A model generated the notes under the pieces. It had not been told where the DNA came from. It was given only the letters and a program-made list of their open reading frames with translations, and did no database searches. 9,595 bases of DNA, taken from contig JAPPJA010000034.1 in assembly GCA_028874675.1 (NCBI GenBank), positions 1 to 9,595 of the forward strand, given 5' to 3'. The DNA comes from Chloroflexota bacterium (GTDB lineage: Bacteria > Chloroflexota > Dehalococcoidia > Lucifugimonadales > UBA3495). A program made the translations under genes and the position numbers. This document shows, one piece after another, positions 1-5,726 of the stretch (its first letter is position 1; each line of letters opens with the position of its first letter).

Positions 1-20
1 TGCAATGTAATAGGTATCCC

Positions 21-42
21 TTACCTGGGTAACCACCTGGGT
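21..42 (+). repeat. Short direct repeats and palindrome upstream of the -35 box
   Basis: ACCTGGGT occurs at 23-30 and again at 35-42, a 12-base period. The first copy sits inside a near-palindrome, TTACCTGGGTAA (21-32), in which 10 of 12 bases pair. A related ACCTGGGC lies at 91-98, between the promoter and the start codon. The position just upstream of the -35 box would suit an activator or repressor site, but no known regulator is recognised, and such short words can arise by chance. Confidence 0.3.
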
Positions 43-47
43 CAAAC

Positions 48-76
48 TTGTTAGCGGCTGAGTCTGTCGCTATAAT
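48..76 (+). promoter_or_regulatory. Sigma-70-type promoter for the lpd-E2 operon
   Basis: A perfect -10 box TATAAT (71-76) lies 17 bases after a -35-like box TTGTTA (48-53, four of six consensus matches). Transcription should begin near 83, giving a leader of about 24 bases before the ATG at 107. The placement directly before lpdA suggests that lpdA is the first gene of its transcript. This is read from the sequence and has not been tested experimentally. Confidence 0.7.
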
Positions 77-106
77 CGGGCCAATCTTGAACCTGGGCGG
101 GGAGCA

Positions 107-1492
107 ATGGCAGGGGAATACGATCTGGTAGTAATCGGCGCTGGTCCAGGGGGCTACGTGGCGGCCATAGGGGCCGCTCAACTGGGTCTCAAGACCGCCA
201 TCGTGGAACGGGATGAACTGGGTGGCGTGTGCCTGAACTGGGGCTGTATCCCCAGCAAGGCGCTGCTGAAGAACGCCGAGGTTGTCTCATACTTCCATCG
301 AGCCGAAGAGTTCGGCCTCAAGTTTGACGGCTTCTCCGCTGACTACGCCGTTGCCATCGAGCGCAGCCGGAAAGTAGTGGACCGGAACGTCCGCGGAGTG
401 GGCTACCTGCTCAGGAAGAATGAGGTGGAACACATTGCCGGCGAGGCCATTCTCCGGGGCGGCGGCATCGTGGAAGTTGCTCCCGAAGGGCAGAGGCTGC
501 AGGCAAAGAACATTGTCATTGCTACAGGCGCCCGACCTCGTACCATCCCACCGTTTCCAATTGATGGAGACCGGATCATCACCAGCAAGGAAGCTATCGT
601 ACTTTCCGACCTGCCACAATCAATGGTAATCGTTGGCGGCGGGGCCATCGGTCTCGAATTCGCCTACCTTTACCGTATGTATGGCGTGGCCGTAACCCTG
701 GTGGAACTCCTGCCCCGGCTGGCGCCCAATGAGGACCAGGAAATCAGTCGGCAGGTAGAACGGTCCATGGGACGACACGGAGTCAACATCATTACCGGAG
801 CGGGTGTCACCGCGGCGGTGCAGGAAGGGAATGGGCTGAAAGTAACCGTGGACAAGGCAGGGAACCAGCAGACCCTGAGTTGCGACAAGGTTCTGGTAGC
901 CGTCGGCGTTCAACCTAACAGCGAAGGCCTGGGGCTGGACACGCCAGGGGTGGCTACCGAAGGAGGCAACATTCAGGTAGATTCCTCCATGGCAACCAAC
1001 GTTCCCGGAATATACGCCATCGGAGACGTTACCGGAAAACTGGCCCTCGCCCACGTGGCGTCAGCCCAGGCGGCGGTGGCTGCCGAAACCATCGCCGGCC
1101 AGGAGCCCCGGCCGCTGGACTACGCGATGATGCCGCGGGCTACCTATTGCCAGCCCCAGATAGCCAGCTTCGGCCTGACGGAAGCCCAGGCAGTGGAAGC
1201 GGGCCACGACATCAAGACAGGCAAATTCAACCTCCAGGCCAATGGCAAGGCCCTCGGAATGGGCGAAACTGACGGCATGATCAAGCTGGTGGTTGACAGC
1301 AGGTACGGCGAAATCCTGGGAGCCCACATGGTCGGACCGGAAGTAACCGAACTGCTGGGCGAACTTTCCCTTACCCGTTTGCTCGAAGGAACCACTCTGG
1401 AACTGGGCTGGATGGTCCACGCGCACCCAACCATTTCTGAGATAATAAAAGAAGCGGCCCTTGACGCGGAAGGCCGCGCAGTCCACATGTAA
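107..1492 (+). CDS. lpdA: Dihydrolipoyl dehydrogenase (E3)
   Basis: This flavoprotein reoxidises the dihydrolipoyl arm of 2-oxoacid dehydrogenase complexes (or of glycine cleavage) and passes electrons through FAD to NAD+. The 461-residue length is normal for the family. Visible motifs are an N-terminal FAD-binding glycine-rich loop (GAGPGG, 11-16), the redox-active disulfide in GGVCLNWGCIPSK (Cys42 and Cys47), a second nucleotide-binding loop for NAD (GGGAIGLE, 177-184), the FAD motif YAIGDVTG (303-310), and the C-terminal dimerisation domain with the active-site pair His440 and Glu445 in HPTISE. A purine-rich GGGGAG ends only two bases before the ATG, which is close for a ribosome-binding site, but the start matches the family's N-terminus. 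The E2 gene follows after 38 bases, so service in a 2-oxoacid dehydrogenase complex is the most likely role. Confidence 0.97.
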   Translation: MAGEYDLVVIGAGPGGYVAAIGAAQLGLKTAIVERDELGGVCLNWGCIPSKALLKNAEVVSYFHRAEEFGLKFDGFSADYAVAIERSRKVVDRNVRGVGYLLRKNEVEHIAGEAILRGGGIVEVAPEGQRLQAKNIVIATGARPRTIPPFPIDGDRIITSKEAIVLSDLPQSMVIVGGGAIGLEFAYLYRMYGVAVTLVELLPRLAPNEDQEISRQVERSMGRHGVNIITGAGVTAAVQEGNGLKVTVDKAGNQQTLSCDKVLVAVGVQPNSEGLGLDTPGVATEGGNIQVDSSMATNVPGIYAIGDVTGKLALAHVASAQAAVAAETIAGQEPRPLDYAMMPRATYCQPQIASFGLTEAQAVEAGHDIKTGKFNLQANGKALGMGETDGMIKLVVDSRYGEILGAHMVGPEVTELLGELSLTRLLEGTTLELGWMVHAHPTISEIIKEAALDAEGRAVHM

Positions 1493-1519
1493 CGGCGCGC
1501 GTCAGGGAAGGAAGACTTC

Positions 1520-1526
1520 AGGAGGT
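1520..1526 (+). promoter_or_regulatory. Ribosome-binding site fixing a TTG start for E2
   Basis: AGGAGGT lies four bases before a TTG codon at 1531. Starting at this TTG gives the N-terminus MATTIVMPKMG, which is needed for the first strand of the lipoyl domain. The next in-frame ATG would cut into that strand, so the Shine-Dalgarno match and the domain boundary both support TTG. Confidence 0.75.
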
Positions 1527-1530
1527 CCAG

Positions 1531-2952
1531 TTGGCAACCACCATAGTAATGCCCAAAATGGGCTACGACATGCGGGAAGGAACCGTAGTTCGCTGGTACA
1601 AGCAGGAAGGCGAAGAGGTGGCCCGGGGAGAGGTGATCGCGGACATTGAGACCGACAAGGCCACGGTAGAGTTTGAAGCTTATACCGGCGGCGTACTTCA
1701 CCGCAGAGTAGCCCGGGAGGGCATTCCGGTTCCCGTCGGCGACGCTATCGCCATCATTGCGGAGCCCGGAGAGGCTGTTGAGGACTCTTCGACAAGTACG
1801 GCCAGTGCCCAGCCTGCAGCAGCGGACCCGGTTGCCGAGCCCACCACCGTCGCCCAGGCTACTCCGGCGCCCCAGCGCGCCGATGGAGAAGTCCGCGCTT
1901 CTCCCATAGCCAGGCGGCTGGCAAGAGAGCGGGGACTGGACCTGGCCCTGGTTTCGGGAACGGGACCCGGCGGTCGTATAGTTGAGAAGGACGTGCTGGA
2001 GTACGTCCCTGAAACTCAGCCCGCCCAGGTAAACGGCTGGGTTAAGGCCTCACCCCTGGCACGCCGCCTCGCCCGGGAAAAGGGGATCGACCTGTCCCAG
2101 GTATCAGGCAGCGGCCCCGAGGGCAGGGTTATTGAGCAGGACATACTGTCCTACACCGCGCCGCCAGCGGAAGCCGGTGAGGTTGAAGCGCCCGCCCCGT
2201 ACGAGGCCGCAGCCCCGGGCGCTCCGGAGGTCGCGGTTGCGGCGCCCGCCGATTCGGTCGCTTCCTCCAGCACGGAGAGAGTGGAACTGTCCCGCATGCG
2301 GCAGGCCATTGCCAGGGTTACGGTGGACAGCAAGCAACAGGCTCCCCATTTCTATGTTACTGCGGAAATTGACATGGGACGGGCTATGGAGTTGCGCCGG
2401 GAACTTAATGACGTGCTGACCGCTGAGGAGCGCGTCAGCGTCAATGACATGGTTGTCCGGGCCTGCGCTATTGCCCTTGCCCGGCATCCCAAGTTTAACT
2501 CCTTCTTCCGGGAAGACCATCTGCAGTTTAACGGGTCAATCAATGTCGGCATCGCCATATCCCTTGAATCCGGCCTGATGGTTCCCGGCATCAGCGATTG
2601 CGGTTCCCGGTCGCTGGCAGAAATCGCCGTGGCCAGCAAGGACCTTATCGCTCGGGCCAACAGCGGTTCCCTACGCAACGAGGAATACAGCGAGACTACT
2701 TTCAGTGTCAGCAACCTGGGCATGTTTGACGTGGACAGCTTCGCCGCCATAATTTTCCCGCCCCACGCGGCGGTGCTGGCCGTTGGCACCGTGAAGGAAC
2801 AACCCGTAGTCAGGGATGGAGAACTGGCGGTGGGGCAGATAATGAAGGCTACTCTGTCCACGGACCACCGGGTGGCCGACGGGGCGGAAGCCGCCCGTTT
2901 CCTGGTGGAGGTGAAGGAACTCCTGGAGAAGCCGGTCAGCCTTCTTCTTTAG
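1531..2952 (+). CDS. Dihydrolipoamide acyltransferase (E2) with tandem subunit-binding domains
   Basis: This is the core subunit of a 2-oxoacid dehydrogenase complex. Its lipoyl arm takes the acyl group from E1, and its catalytic domain transfers it to CoA. Domains in order are: one lipoyl domain (about 1-78) with the lipoylated lysine Lys43 in ETDKATVEF; an Ala/Pro/Glu/Ser/Thr-rich linker (80-120); a first peripheral-subunit-binding domain (121-158); a short linker; a second such domain (171-208); another Ala/Pro linker (209-248); and a catalytic CoA-acyltransferase domain (about 249-473) with His446 and Asp450 in HRVADG. Most bacterial E2 proteins have one binding domain; here two copies match at 25 of 38 positions. 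The acyl substrate (acetyl, 2-oxoglutarate-derived or branched-chain) cannot be decided, because the E1 genes are outside the window. The gene lies between lpdA and a ThyX-like gene in one likely operon. Confidence 0.93.
   Translation: MATTIVMPKMGYDMREGTVVRWYKQEGEEVARGEVIADIETDKATVEFEAYTGGVLHRRVAREGIPVPVGDAIAIIAEPGEAVEDSSTSTASAQPAAADPVAEPTTVAQATPAPQRADGEVRASPIARRLARERGLDLALVSGTGPGGRIVEKDVLEYVPETQPAQVNGWVKASPLARRLAREKGIDLSQVSGSGPEGRVIEQDILSYTAPPAEAGEVEAPAPYEAAAPGAPEVAVAAPADSVASSSTERVELSRMRQAIARVTVDSKQQAPHFYVTAEIDMGRAMELRRELNDVLTAEERVSVNDMVVRACAIALARHPKFNSFFREDHLQFNGSINVGIAISLESGLMVPGISDCGSRSLAEIAVASKDLIARANSGSLRNEEYSETTFSVSNLGMFDVDSFAAIIFPPHAAVLAVGTVKEQPVVRDGELAVGQIMKATLSTDHRVADGAEAARFLVEVKELLEKPVSLLL
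1891..2154 (+). repeat. Tandem duplication of the peripheral-subunit-binding domain within E2
   Basis: Codons 121-158 (bases 1891-2004) and 171-208 (bases 2041-2154) encode two copies of the E1/E3-binding domain, spaced 150 bases apart. Both contain the hallmarks ASPxARRLARE, G-[LI]-D-L, VSG-[TS]-GP and a closing D-x-L-x-Y. The linker between them is about 12 residues. Both copies look intact, so neither appears to be decaying. Confidence 0.85.
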
Positions 2953-2991
2953 TAGCTGTCGTAAACAGGATTAACATAAGGAACTGACTCC

Positions 2992-4425
2992 ATGTCTACG
3001 CCTCCGACAGCTGCCTACTCTCCCCGCATTTATCCTCTCGACCCACGCCACTTGACCGAAGAGGAGATCGCCGTGGCCTTCGCCATGACTTCACGGAGGC
3101 CGGAGCCCTTTGACGAAATTGCGGAGCAGGTAAGCCAGGAGAAGGCCGCCGACTTCCACGAGCGCTGGGTGCTGGGCTACGGCCACGCTTCGGTAGCGGA
3201 GCACGCCGTGGTCCACCTGGCCGTGGAGAACATCAGCAGACTGGCTTGCGACTCGCTGGAGGACAACCGGCTGGCTTCCTACACTGAAAAGTCCTCCCGC
3301 TACCAGGTGATGCCCCAGGACTACTTTCACCTTCCTTTAGAACTTGAGAAATACCCTGAAGCAAGAGCCGCCTACCTGTCCACCTGCCAGGGACTGTTTG
3401 CCGCCTATCACCGGCTGGTAGGCGGCTGCATGGAGTACCTGCGCCGGGAACTGCCCAGGCGGCAGGGCGAAAGAGACGGGGCGTACAACCTGCGGCTCCG
3501 GAGGATCACCACTGACGTGTGCCGGTCGGTGTTGCCTTCCGCTACCCTTACCAATGTGGGGCTGACCGCCAACGCCCGTGTCCTGGAGCACGCCATCTCC
3601 AAGCTGATGTCCTCGGGCCTTGCTGAAGAACGGGCAATCGGAGAGCAGTTGCGGGAGCAGGGAAGGGTCATTACTCCAACCCTCATAAAATACGCTGACC
3701 GCAACCGGTACCTGGAAGATTCACTCCAGCGGGGCTGGCAACTGGGCTTTCCTGCCGGCGCGGGCGGTTCAACCGGTTCCTCGACTTCCGTGAACCTGGT
3801 CCACTACGACCCGGAAGCTGCGGAAAAGCTGGTCGCTGCCTTGCTGTTTCGCCAGTACTCCGGCGACTATGCCGGCGCTTGGGAGCAGTCCAGGGCAATG
3901 GACCCTGAAGACCGCTGTCAGCTCATCGGCAGCCTTATGGAGAACCTGGCGGACCACGACGCTCCGTTGCGGGAGTTTGAGCTGGTGGATTACACCTTCG
4001 AATACATTATGGATTACGGCGCCTACCGGGAATTCAAGCGTCACAGGATGCAGTCCTACTTCCCGCAAGCGCTCACAGTTGACCTGGGATACAAGACACC
4101 TGAGCTGGTGGCGGAAGCCGGGCTGGAGGAAGACTTCCGCAGGGCCATGGAAGAGTCGGAACAGGGCTTCAGGCGGGTGTCCCGGGATACTCCACTAGCT
4201 GCTCCATACCTGGTAACTCATGGACACTACCGTAGGGTTCTGTCCAAGCTGAATCTTCGGGAGTGCTACCACCTGTTCAAGCTGCGGTCATCGAATCAGG
4301 CTCACGAGTCCATCAGGGAGCCGATTCTGGAAGCCCTGCGGTTGGCCGTCGAGATACAACCCCACCTGTTCCGCTGGTTGAAGCTCAGGGACTACCCCGA
4401 CTGGTGGCCCTTTCCCCCTCAATAG
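2992..4425 (+). CDS. Double-domain ThyX-family protein (FAD-dependent thymidylate synthase-like)
   Basis: ThyX makes dTMP from dUMP using methylene-tetrahydrofolate, FAD and NADPH, usually as a homotetramer of subunits of roughly 220-250 residues. This 477-residue protein holds two ThyX-like halves. The first half (about 55-225) has GHASVAEH (64-71), then a signature region DNRLASYTEKSSRY (91-104) and a C-terminal element with RSVLP and NAR (about 178-196). The second half (about 310-450) has RHRMQS (350-355) and a well-kept C-terminal element NLRECYHLFKLRSS (421-434). Measured against the ThyX signature RHRxxSxNExSxRY, half one keeps the end and has lost the opening RH, while half two keeps the opening and has lost the end. 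Function as a thymidylate synthase is therefore plausible but unproven. AAGGAA (2978-2983) sits 8 bases before the ATG, and the gene follows E2 by 39 bases. Annotation pipelines would probably call it thyX. Confidence 0.8.
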   Translation: MSTPPTAAYSPRIYPLDPRHLTEEEIAVAFAMTSRRPEPFDEIAEQVSQEKAADFHERWVLGYGHASVAEHAVVHLAVENISRLACDSLEDNRLASYTEKSSRYQVMPQDYFHLPLELEKYPEARAAYLSTCQGLFAAYHRLVGGCMEYLRRELPRRQGERDGAYNLRLRRITTDVCRSVLPSATLTNVGLTANARVLEHAISKLMSSGLAEERAIGEQLREQGRVITPTLIKYADRNRYLEDSLQRGWQLGFPAGAGGSTGSSTSVNLVHYDPEAAEKLVAALLFRQYSGDYAGAWEQSRAMDPEDRCQLIGSLMENLADHDAPLREFELVDYTFEYIMDYGAYREFKRHRMQSYFPQALTVDLGYKTPELVAEAGLEEDFRRAMEESEQGFRRVSRDTPLAAPYLVTHGHYRRVLSKLNLRECYHLFKLRSSNQAHESIREPILEALRLAVEIQPHLFRWLKLRDYPDWWPFPPQ

Positions 4426-4446
4426 CAAGGTCCAGGAGCCAATGAA

Positions 4447-4474
4447 AACGGGCCAATCGGTCGATTGGCCCGTT
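4447..4474. terminator. Hairpin between convergent genes
   Basis: A perfect 13-base inverted repeat (4447-4459 with 4462-4474) is separated by only two bases, so the real hairpin probably has 12 pairs and a four-base loop. It lies between the stop of the ThyX-like gene (4425) and the stop of the VOC gene (4506). Read on the minus strand it is followed by TTTT (complement of 4445-4448), as expected of an intrinsic terminator for the VOC transcript. On the plus strand there is no T run after it, so it is a weaker intrinsic terminator there, although the stem could still act in both directions. Confidence 0.75.
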
Positions 4475-4505
4475 CGCGGTGTCTCCCTTGAAAAAGGACC
4501 CGGAG

Positions 4506-5033
4506 CTAAACGCCTGCGCCCCGCTGGGTGCGCATGAAGTCCTCCAGCGCCTCAAGGTAGTCAGGGCTGGGGAACCGCTCGCCGTTCCGAACTTTCATGC
4601 CGTCCGTGAAAATCTCCAGGCGGTTGCCGTCAGGGTCGTTGAAGTAAAATGAACGGCTTCCACTTCCGTAGATATTGTTATCGCTCTCAATGCCGTGGGT
4701 AGTGGGACCGTTCAGAATCTTGACGCCGTTGGTGTGCAGGTGCGCCAGGGCCCGCATAAATTCATCCCGGTCTTCCACCTGGAATGCGATCTGCTGGACC
4801 AGCCTGGCGTTGGCGGGGATGACTTCAGAAACATCCACTCCTTCGGGCGCGGTGGCAATAACCACATCATGGTGGGTTTCGTCAAAACGCAGGAAGGCGG
4901 TCTCGCTGCCGTCGGGTCGCTTGCGGTGGTTGGTTACCTGCAGCCCCAGGACCTCGGTGTAAAACTTGAAAGAACGGTCAAAGTCGGAAACCAGGATACC
5001 CACATGGCCGATGCCCTTGATGTTTATACCCAT
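4506..5033 (-). CDS. VOC-fold protein, extradiol dioxygenase / glyoxalase superfamily
   Basis: This is a 175-residue protein with two beta-alpha-beta-beta-beta modules of the vicinal-oxygen-chelate fold. Module one opens with GIGHVGILV (His10, a usual metal ligand) and contains ETHHDVVIA (His54/His55). Module two begins at LVQQIAFQVED (about 78-88), followed by GPTTHG (His113) and PDGNRLEIF (Glu140, a usual metal ligand). From the family pattern of catechol 2,3-dioxygenase, His54/55 and His113 match second-shell catalytic histidines. The middle metal ligand, normally in an L-H-H-[IV] motif, is replaced by Gln80-Gln81. The substrate cannot be read from the sequence, and a variant or non-dioxygenase role is possible. 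On the minus strand AAGAGGAG lies about eight bases before the ATG. The gene has its own promoter and appears to be monocistronic. Confidence 0.85.
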   Translation of the reverse strand: MGINIKGIGHVGILVSDFDRSFKFYTEVLGLQVTNHRKRPDGSETAFLRFDETHHDVVIATAPEGVDVSEVIPANARLVQQIAFQVEDRDEFMRALAHLHTNGVKILNGPTTHGIESDNNIYGSGSRSFYFNDPDGNRLEIFTDGMKVRNGERFPSPDYLEALEDFMRTQRGAGV

Positions 5034-5134
5034 GATTCGATACTCCTCTTTCGGCTTCGATTGAGCCCGATTCGGGGAAACCAGCTAAACTTGCCCTTGT
5101 TCAGTCCGGTCGTCACTTCCCCTGCTTGAACGTA

Positions 5135-5162
5135 AGTATAGCAAAATGGTTTCAAAGGTCAA
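5135..5162 (-). promoter_or_regulatory. Sigma-70-type promoter for the VOC gene
   Basis: On the minus strand TTGACC (complement of 5157-5162; five of six -35 matches) is followed after 16 bases by TATACT (complement of 5135-5140; five of six -10 matches). Transcription should begin near 5128, giving a leader of about 95 bases before the VOC start at 5033. The -35 box overlaps a copy of AAAGGTCAA (plus-strand sense, 5154-5162). Confidence 0.7.
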
Positions 5163-5540
5163 AACTGGAAGGGAAACTCCCCCATGGCCGCCGCTCCACC
5201 CCAAGTCTTCCCGTCTTGCGTTCAACCTTTGACGCCCGACACCTGCCCCTTCCCATGCTGCGTTGACCTTTCCTACCATCAAACTTATTGACTGGAATTC
5301 AGAAAGACTCAGCCAAACTCCACCCACCACCGTATTTTGAGCTCAAATTCCTTGGCCTTGACGTAGGAGCGCTCATTTGGGGGGAGGTTCCGACTTTCAG
5401 GAGGTAGTTGCCACATACAAAATGAGGCCAATTGAGACCAGATGGAGCCAAAAATGATTTTTGGCCAGATGCCCGCACTTTCACCATATGAGACTGCTGA
5501 CCTGTGACCTCACCGAGATGGCGGGACCTAGCTTCGCTGG
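5163..5540. other. Noncoding stretch between the zinc-ribbon gene and the VOC promoter
   Basis: No convincing gene is seen. Short open frames on the minus strand (5085-5330 and 5299-5487) have no recognisable domain, no clear ribosome-binding site and a composition unlike the neighbouring genes. The stretch is less GC-rich than its surroundings. It holds an inverted copy of AAAGGTCAA (minus sense at 5263-5271, matching 5154-5162), a related AAAGGTTGAA (minus sense, 5221-5230) and a small AT-rich hairpin at 5447-5465. It could be an extended regulatory region or the remains of a decayed gene. Confidence 0.4.
5447..5465. repeat. AT-rich perfect hairpin
   Basis: GCCAAAAA (5447-5454) and TTTTTGGC (5458-5465) form an 8-base perfect inverted repeat around the loop TGA. 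The 7-base word CCAGATG lies at 5438-5444 and again at 5465-5471, so the hairpin is bracketed by a short direct repeat. It is downstream of the zinc-ribbon stop on the minus strand and might help end that transcript, but there is no T run beyond the stem as in a standard intrinsic terminator. Confidence 0.4.
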
Positions 5541-5699
5541 CTAGGGGTCAGAGCAGTCGCGGGTGAAGCCGCAGTTGGGGCAGCTGATCTTGCACTGCCG
5601 TTGAATCATCTGGGCTCCGCAGATTTCGCAGAGCAAGTCGTCAGCCCGGGAGGATGACCCGGCTTTCATTGAGGTGGGAATCAGGGTGGGGTTGGTCAT
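5541..5699 (-). CDS. Small zinc-ribbon protein (52 aa)
   Basis: A 52-residue reading frame on the minus strand has six cysteines: Cys24, Cys27, Cys36, Cys40, Cys43 and Cys49. The pairs CEIC and CPNC (24-27 and 40-43), each followed by glycine (CEICG, CPNCG), are the two knuckles of a zinc ribbon. The motif resembles the small C-terminal zinc ribbon of vitamin B12-dependent ribonucleotide reductases and similar stand-alone ribbons. The ATG at 5699 is the first start after an in-frame TGA six codons upstream, and GAGGGG lies about 11 bases before it. An internal ATG at 5669 would give 42 residues but has no ribosome-binding site. The gene begins 27 bases after the anti-sigma stop, so it is probably the third gene of the sigma/anti-sigma operon. 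Its partner (nucleic acid or protein) is unknown. Confidence 0.75.
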   Translation of the reverse strand: MTNPTLIPTSMKAGSSSRADDLLCEICGAQMIQRQCKISCPNCGFTRDCSDP

Positions 5700-5726
5700 G
5701 ACTTGTGCGACCCCTCACGGGAAATT

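Noticed and set aside
28..40. The 13-base word GGTAACCACCTGG also occurs at 9094-9106
   Set aside because: The second copy lies inside the PrpD-like coding sequence, where its codons fit the protein, so a shared regulatory site is not supported.
620..1486. Minus-strand open frames within lpdA
   Set aside because: LpdA covers the full length with all family motifs; the antisense frames have no domain and are shadows of its codon pattern.
2992..4425. The possibility that the long ThyX-like gene is two normal thyX genes fused by a sequencing error
   Set aside because: Neither half carries a complete ThyX signature, the frame is continuous with consistent codon use, and the two halves are diverged from each other, so a real two-domain protein is more likely.
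4695..5129. Plus-strand open frame of 144 codons opposite the VOC gene
   Set aside because: It is antisense to a clear VOC-fold protein and runs through the VOC promoter region; no domain is seen.
5085..5487. Two short minus-strand open frames (81 and 62 codons) in the intergenic gap
   Set aside because: No recognisable motif and no clear ribosome-binding site. The first overlaps the VOC promoter. They are best treated as noncoding, though a decayed gene cannot be excluded.
5527..5545. Small hairpin (CCTAGC with GCTAGG) over the zinc-ribbon stop codon
   Set aside because: Only six pairs with a seven-base loop and no T run on either strand; too weak to call a terminator.
5541..5669. Shorter start (ATG at 5669) for the zinc-ribbon gene
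   Set aside because: There is no ribosome-binding site before it, whereas ATG 5699 is in frame, preceded by GAGGGG, and follows an in-frame stop.
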